NCBI GenBank assembly: GCA_020002185.1
Contig: CM034533.1
Span: 39,878,743 to 39,942,742 of the forward strand
DNA: 64,000 nt
Source: Paraescarpia echinospica
Lineage: Eukaryota > Annelida > Polychaeta > Sabellida > Siboglinidae
Direction of reading: 5' to 3'
Below, piece by piece: positions 23,040 through 36,345 of this stretch (position 1 is the stretch's first letter; each line of letters begins with the position of its first letter). The notes under the pieces are model-generated. The model saw only the letters and a program-made list of their open reading frames with translations. It did no database searches and had not been told where the DNA came from. The position numbers and the translations under genes were made by a program.

Positions 23040-24445
23040 AAACCGAATCCCTGTCAGAATTCTCAAGGAGTATTCTAACGAAATGGCACCACGTCTCCAG
23101 TTCTTCAAACTCTCATTCCACAAAGGAAAACTGCCCGAGGATTGGCAGACATAATATTATGTACAAAATAAAAAAGGGCATAATCCTACACAGTAACTAT
23201 AGACCCAAATATCTGACATAGGTTTGTTGTAAACTAATGGAACACGTCCTTAGATAAAAGCAACATCCATATCAAAGCTCAACATGGTTTCTGAACAAAA
23301 TACTCGTGCGAAAGCCAATTAATAGCAACCATTGACTCTGTAGCTAAATCTCTAGACAACAACAAATAGACAGATGTTCTAATCCTGGACTTTTCCAAAG
23401 CCTTTGACACGGTCCCTCATCAAAGACTTCTTCATAAACTTAAATGTCATGGTATACCGGGAAAGACCTAGAAATGGACCAACGGCTGGCTAACAAATAG
23501 GACCCAAAGGGTAGTGGTAGATGGTGATGGCTCACACAAAATACAAATGTCCGCTGGGGTACCACAGGGTACTGTACTTGCCCCCCTTATGTTTCTACTG
23601 TACATAAATGACATTAATGAAGACATAACCTCCCACGTAAAACTCTTTGCTGATGGCCGCTTGCCGTCCGGGACAATAGAAAGTGCTGCTGATACACTAG
23701 CCCTACAGAAAAACTTACACATGGAAGATGTTACTCTGGGCCCAGAAATAGCAAATGTATTTTATTCAAGATAAATGTACCACACTCCACATGTAAACAA
23801 ATCACAACCCATTAACACTGGACTACACAATGGAAGGTGTCACTCTAAAGCCAATCAGTCAGCATCCCTATTTAGGGGTTGAATTACAGAGAGATCTGAA
23901 ATGGAAAACCCACATTGATAACATCACCTCAAACGCAAATAGAACTGTCAGGCTTATTAAAAGAAACCTACAGTAAACACATGCTCACAAGACGTAAAGG
24001 CGAAAACATACACCACCCTAGTCAGACCAAACCTTGAATACTCATCAACAGTGTGGGACCCATGTCGTAAATGCCTAATAAACAAAATAGAAAATATCCA
24101 ACGCAGAGCTGCCCGCTTCGTATTACACGATTATTCAAAAGAATCCAGTGTCACTAGGATGGTAACTATTCTAAACTGGCCAACCCTCCAGAACAGCAGC
24201 AAAGTCGCAAGGCTGTCGGTCTTCCACAAAGCGCTACACCACCAAATCGCTGTCAATCTACTCAACTACCTCAACACGTCTACACCAGATCAAACGGGCG
24301 TCACCACTTCATTCCCCCATCAGTTAAAACTGACGTCTTCAAATATAGTTTCTTCCCACGCACAGTTACAGACTGGAACTCCCTTAGCCAAGAAATATCA
24401 AACTGTGACAATATTGCAATTTTCAAATTCAAAATAAAAAATAAC
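23040..24445 (+). mobile_element. LINE (CR1/Rex-like), 5'-truncated, decayed
   Basis: Begins with KEYSNEMAPRLQFFKLSFHK, then shows LILDFSKAFDTVPHQRLLHK, SAGVPQGTVLAPLMFLLYIN, LFADGRLPSGT, PYLGVELQRDLKWKTHIDNI and NIQRRAARFVLHDYS. The active-site FADD is FADG. Many stops. A relative on the other strand lies at 27180-28460. Confidence 0.85.
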
Positions 24446-24687
24446 TTATTAGTGTAGGCAATGGAAACCCTGTGGTCAGCATCCAAAGGGATAGGCGAAC
24501 TTACAACAAATAATATGTCTTCTTATATCTTGATTATAAATCATCTGATGCTGTCCATTGGGGTGACCACGGGATTATATACCGAATGGTACTTCCCGTT
24601 AACGACGTACATGTAGAATTCCTAAAGTGGCGCCGCATGTCGACTGGGACATAAATCAATGCACATTGACACTATGGTTTATATGTT

Positions 24688-26010
24688 AGAAGTGTGATGA
24701 GTAATGTAATGGCCACCGTGTCATGTATGTTGACTCCGATGGGTATTAGAAGTGTGATGAATAATGTAATGGCCACCGTGTCATGTATGTTGACTCCGAT
24801 GGGTATTAGAAGTGTGATGAGTAATGTAATGGCCACCGTGTCATGTATGTTGACTCCGATGGGTATTAGAAGTGTGATGAATAATGTAATGGCCACCGTG
24901 TCATGTATGTTGACTCCGATGGGTATTAGAAGTGTGATGAGTAATGTAATGGCCACCGTGTCATGTCTGTTGACTCCGATGGGTATTAGAAGTGTGATGA
25001 GTAATGTAATGGCCACCGTGTCATGTTTGTTGACTCCGATGGGTATTAGAAGTGTGATGAATAATGTAATGGAAGTTGACTCCGATGAATTAATGTAATG
25101 GCCACCGTGTCATGTTGTTGACTCCGATGATGGTATTGGCAACCGTGTCAACTCCGATGGATATTAGAAGTGTGATGAGTAATGTAATGACCACCGTGTC
25201 ATGTCTGTTGACTCCGATGGATATTAGAAGTGTGATGAGTAATGAAATGGCAACCGTGTCATGTCTATTGACTCCGATGGATATTAGAAGTGTGATGAGT
25301 AATGTAATGGCCACCGTGCCATGTTTGTTGACTCCGATGGGTATTAGAAGTGTGATGAGTAATGTAATGGCAACCGTGTCATGTCTGTTGACTCCGATGG
25401 ATATTAGAAGTATTATGAGTAATGTAATGGCAACCGTGTCATGTTTGTTGACTCCGATGGGTATTAGAAGTGTGATGAGTAATGTAATGGCCACCGTGTC
25501 ATGTCTGTTGACTCCGATGGATATTAGAAGTATTATGAGTAATGTAATGGCAACCGTGTCATGTCTGTTGACTCCGATGGATATTAGAAGTGTGATGAGT
25601 AATGTAATGGCCACCGTATCATGTCTGTTGACTCCGATGGATATTAGAAGTGTGATGAGTAATGTAATGGCCACCGTGTCATGTCTGTTGACTCCGATGG
25701 ATATTAGAAGTGTGATGAATAATGTAATGGCCACCGTGTCATGTCTGTTGACTCCGATGGATATTAGAAGTGTGATGAGTAATGAAATGGCCACCGTGTC
25801 ATGTCTGTTGAATCCGATGGGTATTAGAAGTGTGATGAGTAATGTAATGGCCACCGTGTCATGTCTGTTGAATCCGATGGGTATTAGAAGTGTTATGAGT
25901 AATGTAATGGCAACCGTGTCATGTCTGTTGACTCCGATGGGTATTAGAAGTGTGATGAGTAATGTAATGGCAACCGTGTCATGTTTGTTGACTCCGATGG
26001 GTATTAGATG
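24688..26010 (+). repeat. 60-bp minisatellite, about 22 copies
   Basis: The unit begins agaagtgtgatgagtaatgt and ends ttgactccgatgggtatt. It changes phase once near 25070-25140, where partial units occur. Because 60 is a multiple of 3, both strands are open almost throughout (20-residue repeats RSVMSNVMATVSCLLTPMGI and, in reverse, an ITLLIPIGVN type). No start context or splice signals support translation. Confidence 0.95.
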
Positions 26011-26116
26011 TGGTTTGGAAAGCCATTTTGGATCAATCAAAATTACATATATATTCCACACCACGTTATCGTGGAGGTGGATGCCGATTGAACCAATGCT
26101 TTGCCAACTTCTCTAA

Positions 26117-26430
26117 CACAAAAGCCTCACCAAATTTATCTTGTACCTTACCTTACCTTACCTATCCTCTTCGGGCCTTGTGGCCCATAAGACTGCTGTG
26201 CGACTCCGCCATCTTGCCCTGTCAACGGCTATATGTGTCTGGCTTTGCTCCAAGTTTCCCAGCCCAGTTGTTTTTTTACTGTGGTTCTTCACGTTGTTTT
26301 TGGTCGACCAACTTTTCTTGTTCCTTCCGGCGTCCATGTCAGGCAGTGGTTTTGGTCCTTCTTTCTCAGCACATGCCCCATCCAATTCCACCTTCTTCTT
26401 CACAAAAGCCTCACCAAATTTCTCTTGTAC
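26117..26430 (-). mobile_element. 3' tail of a LINE bounded by a 30-bp target duplication
   Basis: 26117-26146 and 26401-26430 are 30-bp direct repeats with a single mismatch (cacaaaagcctcaccaaatt start). Between them the minus strand encodes an 81-residue C-terminus ending HIAVDRARWRSRTAVLWATR and PEEDR plus stop, an R-x-x-W-R type LINE terminus, followed by a (ggtaa)n tail (26147-26163 on the + strand as ttacc). It is a 5'-truncated insertion. Confidence 0.75.
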
Positions 26431-27051
<621 letters not shown>

Positions 27052-27179
27052 ATGCACACAGATTAACTGTTGTATAATCCAAAACATCATTTCATATTTA
27101 GTGCACAGCATTGTTGGATGTCTTCTTGATCTTGATTGTATATTGGCCAACACTCCTGTATAGTCAAACGGTTGGGTTG

Positions 27180-28460
27180 GGTGTGCTGTGCATATTAATT
27201 TAGACTTGTATAAAGTATTAATATGGTGAGGCGTCTGTTTGTTTGTCTGATTGTTAGTTGTTCTAGGTTTTTTAACATTTCTGGCATGCATCCCGTTTCT
27301 CTGGATGTGTAATCATTGGGGCAAAAGCGAGCTGCCCGTCTTTGATCCATTTCTATTTTATTGATGTGGGCCTGTGTGTGAAAGTCACACACTGATGATG
27401 AGTATTTTAAAAGTGGGCTGGGTTGTGTAGGCAGTTGGTTTGATGTTTTGGGGACATTATCGAGTAGAGATTGTGTCTGGTGAATACTAGGGTACGATTT
27501 GCTGAGGCTGTTATCTGTTGGATGTATTTGTTCCAGGTGAGATCAATGGTAATACATACTCCTAGATATGGAAGACTGTCGGTTTCCTGTAGTCTTACAT
27601 TTCCTAGAGTATAATCAAAATGTTTTATATGTTTGGCATGGGTCTCATCATCAAGCACTTTTGGGATTAAAGTGGATCTGCCAATCATGTTCCCATTTTG
27701 ATAATTAATTTAAGTCTTTCTGTAGTTCTTGTGAGTCAGACTCCTTTTGTATTTCTCTACAGAGGACACAGTCATCTGCAAACAGGCGGACTGTGGAGTG
27801 GATATTGCTAAGCAGATTATTGATGTATGTCAGAAAAAAGAAATGGTCTCAATACCGTGCCGTGTGGTACACCTGAGATCATATTTGTTCAGGTGGAATG
27901 TTCTTCACCGACCACCTCTCTCTGTTTACGACACTTGAGAAAGTTAGAGATCCAGGCGTGTGTTATGTTGATGATGCCATATCTCTTTAATTTATTTAGG
28001 AGCCGGTTGTGGGGAACAATGTCGTGTGCTTTTGAGAAGTCATTATTATAATGTCCACTTGGGATTTAGTATTTAGAGAGTTCGCTAAATGGTGTATGGT
28101 GAGTATTAACTGAGATTCTGTGGAGTGCTTACTGTGTAACGGTCAAAATGGTCCATAATGTTAGAGTAGACAACGTGTTCGAGGATTTTGCAACATATTG
28201 AAGTTAGAGAGACGGGACGATAATTTGATGCAAGGGACCGGTCTCCCTTCTTGAAGATTGGAGTGATGTTGACACATAACCATGAGAGGGGAAGTTCTCC
28301 TGTGATTGTTGATGTTTGGAAGATTACTCTGAGGGCTGGAGCCAATTCATTGGCGCAAGTTGTAAGATTCTGGCTGGCACCTGGTCGGGTCCTGTTGATT
28401 TGTTTGTTTTTAAGTCATGAAGTAATTTGGCAATTCGTTTTATTCCGATGGTGATGTATT
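27180..28460 (-). mobile_element. LINE (CR1/Rex-like), decayed
   Basis: Minus-strand frames: NITPIFKKGDRSLASNYRPV and SLTSICCKILEHVVYSNIMD (28345-28106), then TVRLFADDCVLCREIQKES (about 27800-27730), SLPYLGVCITIDLTWNKYIQ (27688-27407) and HINKIEMDQRRAARFCPNDY (27392-27195). Stops and deletions separate the pieces; the stretch between motifs 2 and 4 is shortened. Confidence 0.85.
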
Positions 28461-30600
28461 TCACAATAGTAGTCTAATGATATGTCTGCGTATACATTGA
28501 ATGTTGCATGTGCATTGTGCACCACACAATTTTGTATATATAATAATGCAGTCATATTTTGCACATTCCCATGACAATAAGAGTAAAATTATTTTATCCG
28601 TGTGACAGTCACACAAGATATAATGTACACTATGCACACTAATTGAAATATGTGTATTCCTTTATAAAGTTGGTTTGATGCTAGCAATGAAACAAAGAAA
28701 CTGTAGGCATAGTTACTTATACACTACCCAAGTATGCAATTCACATACACTACATTAATTCATGTATATTTAATGCATACTATACTTATGTTTTCAAATA
28801 ATCTAAATTCTAGTAATTATATAATGCATGTGTACTGTGATCATGTAATATAATTGGGGTATGTTTAATACTCACTGTACACACGTTTACAAATGTTTTA
28901 TTAAATAAATGGGCATTGCTATTATGCAACATTACTGAGACTCTTTCATTTTACGAATTGAGCAAAGTACAGCCCAGTTACCATATGATATTTACATATT
29001 TAATTATAGCTAAGTATGCATGTGTACATTTCTGAATGTCTGCATGGGCACACGGATGTAAGCAAAAGCCCAGTGGAGTCGAGCTAGCATTAGTTAGCTA
29101 GCATTTATGAATATTTCCGCATAATATATCCTTCTTCCAATGTCTCAGATGAACAATATTCTAATAAAATGCAAATATTCATAATAAAGGTTGAAGACCG
29201 CGATTAGATTAATGTATTTAGAATAGGGCAAAATATTTCCTTACACAGCGAACTTCAATTTCCGGACATGCGATTAAGGGTCGGTGCGGCAGTATTTTAC
29301 AGCAGCATGATTTTTCGCTACAGCGCCATCCCCAACCGTTACCCATAAACATAAATTGTACCTGCATGTTAAATATAGTCCTGCTGAAAGTGCATCATTC
29401 TGTTGTTGTCGATTTACTAACTACGATGATTATTATGTTAATACGTATGTGTGAAAATAATATATGTTCATCAGTTGATGTATCCAGTAAGTCGCAGTTT
29501 GCCTGTGTGACAATCAAAAATTTGCGCATGATCTCCGTCAAATTTACCTTTCCCAACAATGTTGATAACGATCATGTACGTGAATTACATTATTATTGCT
29601 GTATGACATCTTATAAGTAAAATATTTCTGAATACAGTTGTAAATTCAACAACTTTGCCTTATGTTTTTCGTTATTAAGAAACACTTTTGGGACCAGAAT
29701 TTCAACAAAATATACGACGGAATGTCCAAACCCACCACGTGTTCGACATCCATTTTTGACGGCTTGACGAAGGTTTTGCTAGGCAACAGGTCACGTGATG
29801 GAACAACTGCTCAAAGTTGCATAATCGTCACCAAGCGCTCGTACGTTGCCCATGGCAGTAACGGTGAACTGAGACGTTGTTTTGTTACAAGAACTGTATT
29901 TTTACAAACTAAGAGATGAAAACAACATTCAAAGGTTACAACGTTAACGTGCCGATATATCGCGGGGATAGGTCCTGTAAGTGTGTCACGATACATGGCG
30001 AGATTCCGCGCGAGTGTAGCAGACTGTCGACATGATGTAGGTCGGCGCCTGCATAGGGAATAGGATGTTTTTTGGTTGGGGTGTAGTCACATGAATGATA
30101 CGTAAAGACTGATGCTAGTTCTGGTTTCTGGTTGATAAAATAAAACAAAAGCCTGTTTTGTAAGTAAACATTTTACGGTAATCGTTTTAGCGGTGGTTAT
30201 AGCTGAACAACTGTAATACATCCCGGGTGACAACTTTATGTACGGCTGACAAAACGCACGTTCACAGTGAACATAATTACCTACAACAGTTTCCCCACCG
30301 CATTAACTGACTAAGAAAACAGAACAGTATTAACGAGATCGGTTGTATGTATATCATTGTTACTTACAAAACGTCTCCCACCTGTTTGATTTCTTTCCAT
30401 CAGTCGGAAAAAAAGGAACATTCATCAGTCTTCTGTGTCATTCCTGTGATTATACCCCAAATAAGAAATGTATATCCTATTCTCTATGCGGCGACAGCGC
30501 AACGGATGTCGCCATGTAGCTGACTCCAAAGTGAAAACGAGGCGCGTTACTTACAGGCCCTATAACGTACCAAACGACGTATGGATGTCACTGGAGTGTC
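28461..30600. other. No gene seen
   Basis: AT-rich intergenic sequence with a small perfect inverted repeat of gctagcatt/gctaacta words near 29080-29105. ORFs up to 85 codons look random. Confidence 0.5.
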
Positions 30601-30629
30601 TACTGCCGGATAGCAGCCACTCGTACGTG

Positions 30630-30862
30630 CAACACTCGTGGATTGTTATCCAGCTGCTAACACACTCGTGGATTGTTATCCAGCTGCTAACACACTCGTG
30701 GATTGTTATCCAGCTGCTAACACATTCGTGAACTGTTATACGGCTGATAACCCAGTCGTCAACTTTTACCCGGCTGTTAGCACATTCTTGGACTGTTATC
30801 CAGCTGCTAACATACTCGTGAACGGTTATCCGGCTGCTAACACACTCGTGAACGATAAACGT
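30630..30862 (+). repeat. 30-bp tandem repeat, about 8 copies
   Basis: The unit is cactcgtggattgttatcca plus gctgctaaca. The first three copies are identical and later ones diverge. It is open on both strands because the unit length is a multiple of 3. Confidence 0.93.
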
Positions 30863-31094
30863 CCCCTTATGATAATATACGACGCAAGTAATCCTTGGCA
30901 TAGAGCAAAGTAATTCATGAAAACGTATGACGCAATCAATAATTTAAAACAGTAAAAGAAACCCTGCACACAAATAACAAAGTTATACACGTAACATAAC
31001 ATCGTTCGTGGATCAGCATCAATCCGAGGTGGTGCAACTCTGGAGTGAGTAAAACGCTGATGTGAGACTAACTCTTGGGAAAGTGAAAACGTAG

Positions 31095-31870
31095 TGAGTT
31101 TATTTCTAGGGTGTGTGTAAATGTAGAAGACGTGTAACTCTGGGATGAGTGTAACTCTGGGGTGAGTGTAACTCTGGGGTGAGTGTAACTCTGGGGTGAG
31201 TGTAAATCTTGGTTGAGTGTAAATGTAGAAGACGTGTAACTCTGGGGTGAGTGTAAATGTAGAAGACGTGTAACTCTGGGGTGAGTGTAAATGTAGAAAA
31301 CATGTAACTATGGGGTGAGTGTAAATGTAGAAGACGTGTAACTCTTGGGTGAGTGTAACTCTGGGTTGAGTGTAAATGTAGAAGACGTGTAACTCTGGGG
31401 TGAGTGTAACTCTGGGGTGAGTGTAAATGTAGAAGACGTGTAACTCTGGGGTGATTGTAACTCTTGGGTGAGTGTAAATGTAGAAAACATGTAACTATGG
31501 GGTAAGTGTAACTCTGGGGTGAGTGTAACTCTGGGGTGAGTGTAAATGTAAAAGACGTGTAACTCTAGGGTGAGTGTAAATCTTGGTTGAGTGTAAATGT
31601 AGAAGACGTGTAACTCTGGGATGAGGGTAAATCTGGGATCCGTATAATTCCGGGGTGTGAATGAAATTATGAATGAGTTAAACATTTTGGTGAGTTTAAC
31701 TGGGTGGATGTAAATCTGGCACAGTTGTAACTATAGAGGGAGTGTAACCCTTGGGTGAGTGTAATTGTGGAGTGAGTGAAACACTCGAGTGAATGTAACT
31801 CTGGGTTGAATGTAACTATGGTTGTGTGTAACACTGTTGTGAGTGTAACTGGGGCGAGTGTAACCAGTGT
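31095..31870 (+). repeat. Compound short tandem repeat, 17-bp based
   Basis: Alternating words gagtgtaactctggggt (17 bp) and gagtgtaaatgtagaagac plus gt run for about 770 bp and degrade toward the right (31660-31870). Confidence 0.9.
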
Positions 31871-32012
31871 TGACTGAACTACTTTTATTTTGTACTTGAG
31901 TAAAAGTACAAAACTACTTAAGTAAAAGTACGTTGAAAAAAACCTACTTGAATAAACAGTAAAAGTAACTTTCAGAAGTACTTGAAGTAAGAGTAAAAGT
32001 AGCGATATTGCA
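31870..32012. mobile_element. hAT-like element end (remnant)
   Basis: Starts accagtgttgactgaactac and contains repeated acttgagtaaaagtac words. These resemble the subterminal region of non-autonomous hAT elements; a similar stretch occurs at 58140-58260. No transposase is present. Confidence 0.35.
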
Positions 32013-32068
32013 TATAATGTTTTTATTATTAGTTTCAAACAGAACCAAACTAGGCGATCTGTAACTTT

Positions 32069-32612
32069 ATGACCTAACCATGAAAACGACCACCTACAGC
32101 CGCCATATTTCTCACATATCTTACGTACATATACACATACAATACGTTACAAGAACAATTATCATATATTCCCATAAAAATAAAAATTCACAAAACACCC
32201 TCAAGTAAAATTCAACATCACCGGCAGCGACTACCCGTAGCTCCGCGGTTACCGTAAATTCGATATTGTGTCGAGGCGTCGCGAACACGCGCACACGGAA
32301 TCCCTGTGTAAAGCTATCTTTATGTACAGGAATTTTACGCACACAGTAATGATAGCGCCACTGTACTGAATTTCTGTGAAGCTCATTTATGTAGCGGCGC
32401 CTCGACACAATATTAATATTTTACGGTAACCGCGGAAGTAGTCGCCGCAGGCTACGTCGAGTTTTACTTGAGTTTGTTTTGTGAATTTTGATCGTCATAG
32501 GAATGTAAGAGAATTGTTTTTGTAACGTAGGGTTTGTGTAATATATATAATATATGTAATATATGTGAGGAGAAGTTTGGCGGCTGTAGGTGGTCGTTTT
32601 TATGGTTAGATC
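32069..32612. mobile_element. Fold-back element with about 210-bp inverted arms
   Basis: The left arm (32069-32285) and the reverse complement of the right arm (32395-32612) share aacgaccacctacagccgcc, ttcacaaaac, tcaagtaaaa, ccgcggttaccgtaaa and attgtgtcgaggcg in order. The loop is about 110 bp. No coding capacity: a long-TIR MITE or fold-back transposon. Confidence 0.8.
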
Positions 32613-34085
32613 AGAAAGTAAAAGATCGCCCCAAACTAAAGAACTTTGATTATAAGTATGTGTTTTGTTCATGGCACAGCAAAGTTGAGTGTATCAACAC
32701 GTTAGTTCGATATGCTCCACTAACATGCGACTGTAAGTCAAGCCAGGAAATGACCTGATTATTAACCTACAACGAAGTCACCAGACGCCGATTTGGTGTT
32801 TCCCTGCATGTTTCCCAGGAGTTCCCAAATGGAAACGAGATATACTGACGTCATTAAATTTCAATTATCCAATAGGCTTTCATAATGCTACGCACTTGTG
32901 GGTTTCCGGCCGAATGATATCTCTTGAGCAATCAGAGGACATATCACAGTACATCGTTTGGAACACGTACGACGGTTTACGCCCAACTTTTGGGTTTTTA
33001 CACAGCTTTGCGACCCCCCCCCCTCCATATATAAATCGTCCCAAAAAAGTTGCCTCGGTTCTAGACAAATTACAGGAATGACCCAATTGGATGCCCAAAA
33101 CGCGGAAATCCGCGTTTCCGCGGAACTCTCTTATCCCTGGGTGTACCTCAGGAATTAGTGCACCTATACAATGAATAACTATTGGGTAAATGTTACTCAA
33201 CGGGTGCACAACTAGACGCTAGCTATGGTTTGATAAATGTTGTCCGCCAGTTCGCTGTCGTGGAGTGACCGGCCACTCAACTGTAGTTGGATGTATTCCG
33301 CGTTAGGAAGTTGCAGCTGAGAGTATTCGTGTGGCTCTCTCTGCTCACTTCTGACGTTGGTTCTGTCTCCTGTTCTCTCCTCGGTTCTACTTCCTGTTCC
33401 ATGGGCGTGTCTGCCCGGGGGTCTGTCCGTGGTCCTGTGTGCTCGTCTGTCCGGCGAGTTGTGGCCTCTGTCAAGTACAATGATAGTAACGATGATGTTC
33501 TATATGTGTGTGTGTCTTTGTAACAAAGAGGCAAAACATATCACTGACTCATCGACCACATGATAATGTTTCGTGCATAAGACAAACACTTTGGTGTCCG
33601 TATTATGTGGTAGTCCATCCAGATAATTGAGAGGTATTCTTAGCATATAGCACCAGAGACAAAAACCAAGACAAGATTGTTCAAAGATGAATCGGCTGGA
33701 CAGCATTCGCCAAGCACCGCGACATATTCAAACTTAACTGTGGAATCTGCTTGAAGAGATAAGTCTACAATCATATGTACTTCCAGCGATTATGTATAAG
33801 TAAATGATTAGAAGAATACCGAATTTTACTATAGTAAATTATTAAACGAACACCAAAATAATATTTCAGAAACATGGAAATTCTCAGGAACAAATCTAAA
33901 ACAATCCAACTACCCATATAAATTCTTTGTAGAATGAGACAAGGTTGAAAACAAAACAGAGATTTACAGATAATGGACATAATTTAGCGAAAAACATAAA
34001 TGTGCCGCCTAAAGTATCTGCATACGACTATTTAACTTGTAGAAATAAGAAAAGTATGTTCCTGTTACCACTTGACGAAAATCAA
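32613..34085. other. No gene seen
   Basis: Mixed-composition sequence; ORFs of 60-110 codons on both strands show no recognisable motif. Confidence 0.45.
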
Positions 34086-34089
34086 GTTG

Positions 34090-35125
34090 GACGTGTTTAA
34101 GCAGTTGTAAAAGCAAAATGTCTTCTGACTGTGATGGTATCGATTTCAGACTTGTTAAAAGTATAATTGCTTTTATTATAAAACATGTAACACATATATG
34201 TAAAATATCTTTTAAAAGTGGAATTTTTCCTGAAAATATGAAAGTTGCCAAGGTCACACCATTTTTTAAATCAGGAAACAAAAAACGATATCAATACCTA
34301 TAGGCCTATGTCCTTGCTTCCACAATTTAAAAAATAATGAAAAAGTTATATAACAAAAGGTTTAATACATTTATAAAAATGCGTGATATATTGAAACCTT
34401 GTCAATATTGGTTTATGGAAAAAAGTCCATCACACATGGCCTTGTAAAAGTTGTGTCTGAAATTACAAATTCGTTATATAAAAAACATGCCATTGGGGAA
34501 TTTATCGACCTAAGAAAAGCTTTCGACACAGTAGACCACCAACTACTATGTAAGAAACTGGAATGTTATGGTATTCGTGGTGTTACTTATCAGTGGATAT
34601 GAAGTTACTTAACAGATAGAACACAATATGTTAGCTACGAAGGATATATGTCTGATCATTTACGGATATCGTGTGGTGTCCAATAAGCTTCTATCTTAGG
34701 TCCGAAACTGTTTTTAATATATGTTAATGTCATGTGTAATTTGTCGAAGCTGTTGAAGTTTATCTTATTCACTGACGACACAACATTAACAACATTAACG
34801 CGGTAAAATATAAGTTATGAAAAGTAGCATCTGTAATATACAAAGTTAGCCACTGTATCTAGCATATGTACTTTGTATTATTCATTGTTCTTACCCCACT
34901 TTATGTATTGTTCTGAAATATGGGGAAACACCTACGTGACAAACATACAATGTATTAAATTGCTACAGAAGAGTGGTACGATTGATCCACGGTGCCAGAC
35001 GATGTGATCATATAAATAACATGTTTTACAACTCACGTATTTTAAAACTCAAGGACTAAGTTGGGCTAAAACCTACTTTTTTATTTATGTACGACGCATA
35101 TCATAATGTCTTACCAATTGCCCTT
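34090..35125 (+). mobile_element. LINE fragment, decayed, at the inner edge of the copy B arm
   Basis: Frames give SSDCDGIDFRLVKSI, FKSGIFPENMKVAKVTPFFK, EFIDLRKAFDTVDHQLLCKK, SYLTDRTQYVSYEGYMSDHL, ASILGPKLFLIYVN and LFTDDTTLT, the RT core with YADD-type motif as FTDD. Stops occur at 34600 and 34684. The element sits where the cytoplasmic exon of copy B would be expected. Confidence 0.8.
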
Positions 35126-35139
35126 CAACAGAGAGGAGG

Positions 35140-35575
35140 GAAAGGTTGAGTGAGAATAATAGGAGATGGAGGTGGGGAAGGGAAGATATAATACGAGAGA
35201 CATAAACAAGGAAAAAGAGAGTAGCGAAAATGTATATGAAAATAATAGGAGATGGAGGTGGGGAAGAGACGATTGAGAGAGAGAGAAAAGATTTAGAAAG
35301 AGACAGAGAGAGAGAGAGAAGGAGAAAGATAAAGAAGGAAAGAGAGAGTAGGGAGAGGTTGAATGAGAATAATAGGAGATGGAGGTGGGGAAGAGAAGAT
35401 TGAGAGAGAGAAGATTTAGAAAGAGAGACAGACAGAGATAGTAGAGAGAGAGTGAGAGATAGAGAGGGGGAGATATAGCAACAAAGAGACAGGAAGAGAG
35501 AGAGAGAGATAAATAGAGAGAGACAGTCAGACAGACAGATAGACAGACAGAGAGGGGAGAGAGGACGTAATGCCG
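35140..35575 (-). repeat. GA-rich simple repeat (copy B counterpart of 13795-14060)
   Basis: Imperfect (GA)n with an internal repeated block aataggagatggaggtgggg at about 35158, 35245 and 35370. Confidence 0.9.
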
Positions 35576-35589
35576 TGTTGTCTGGGTAC

Positions 35590-35728
35590 CCGTCGCTGAA
35601 GGTAGTATCGCTCTGTGACGGTGAAACACTGTGGTGACGACTACTGCACTTGCAACCGATGAAGAAGGACAGAATGACGACGAGAATTAGACCAACAGTG
35701 CCAAGGACGATGGGCAGCCACCCGATAC
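35590..35728 (-). pseudogene. Copy B TM exon, 12 nt shorter than in copy A
   Basis: Encodes [20 protein letters not shown] then SFFIGCKCSSRHHS. Four codons within the span are missing relative to copy A, leaving about 20 hydrophobic residues, still enough to cross a membrane. The donor gtaccc is the same as in copy A. Confidence 0.85.
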
Positions 35729-36187
35729 CTGCATACGAATAAAACGATCGTGGGAACTTACAAATAAATGAAATAACGTTAGCTTTCAGGATCAGTTTAA
35801 ATAAAAATATGAGAATGATCGATAAAGTATAATTATTAATTACCGAGATACATATATTACTATCCTAGGTTGCATAAAATACACGAATGCGTATTTCTTA
35901 GGACACATGCACTGAAAGTATCGATTCTTGCCTAATGTTTTAATGTTCTAAGCATGAACACACTTGGCTTTACTAGTACAGCCATGTCCATTAAACACAT
36001 TTAATATATTTCGGGATATTGCAATGTATTAATTACAATTAATTTTAGCACCTGTTATCAAGTACTATTTTATATCGATCTATTTTATGAAATAATTTTG
36101 TAGTACCAGTCTAGTATATTCTAAGACAGCACATTGGCTGGCTAGTTCTATTTCGTTTGCTTCCAGTTAAAAGGAAAGTGAACATAC

Positions 36188-36208
36188 CTGAGTTCTTAAA
36201 CGCATTTA
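36188..36208 (-). pseudogene. Copy B 21-nt micro-exon
   Basis: Flanked by tttccag-type acceptor and gtatgt donor on the minus strand; encodes VNAFKNS with the carried G. Its conservation supports the micro-exon in copy A. Confidence 0.75.
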
Positions 36209-36264
36209 CTGGAAAAAAACAAAATGCGAAATTTGAAACAACTTCTTTTACTTTGCCTAGTATA

Positions 36265-36345
36265 CACACACAAGTACACTTGCACACACGCACAAACACG
36301 CGCGCGCAGACGCACACACACACACGCGCGCGCGCGCGCGCATGC
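36265..36345. repeat. CA/CG dinucleotide-rich repeat
   Basis: cacacgcg and (cg)n words; the counterpart of the TG-rich stretch at 12895-12965 in copy A. Confidence 0.85.

Noticed and set aside
24688..26010. CRISPR-like array
   Set aside because: Units are contiguous with no unique spacers, and the genome is eukaryotic.
25090..26116. 334- and 324-codon ORFs on opposite strands
   Set aside because: Both are translations of the same 60-bp minisatellite; no coding signature.
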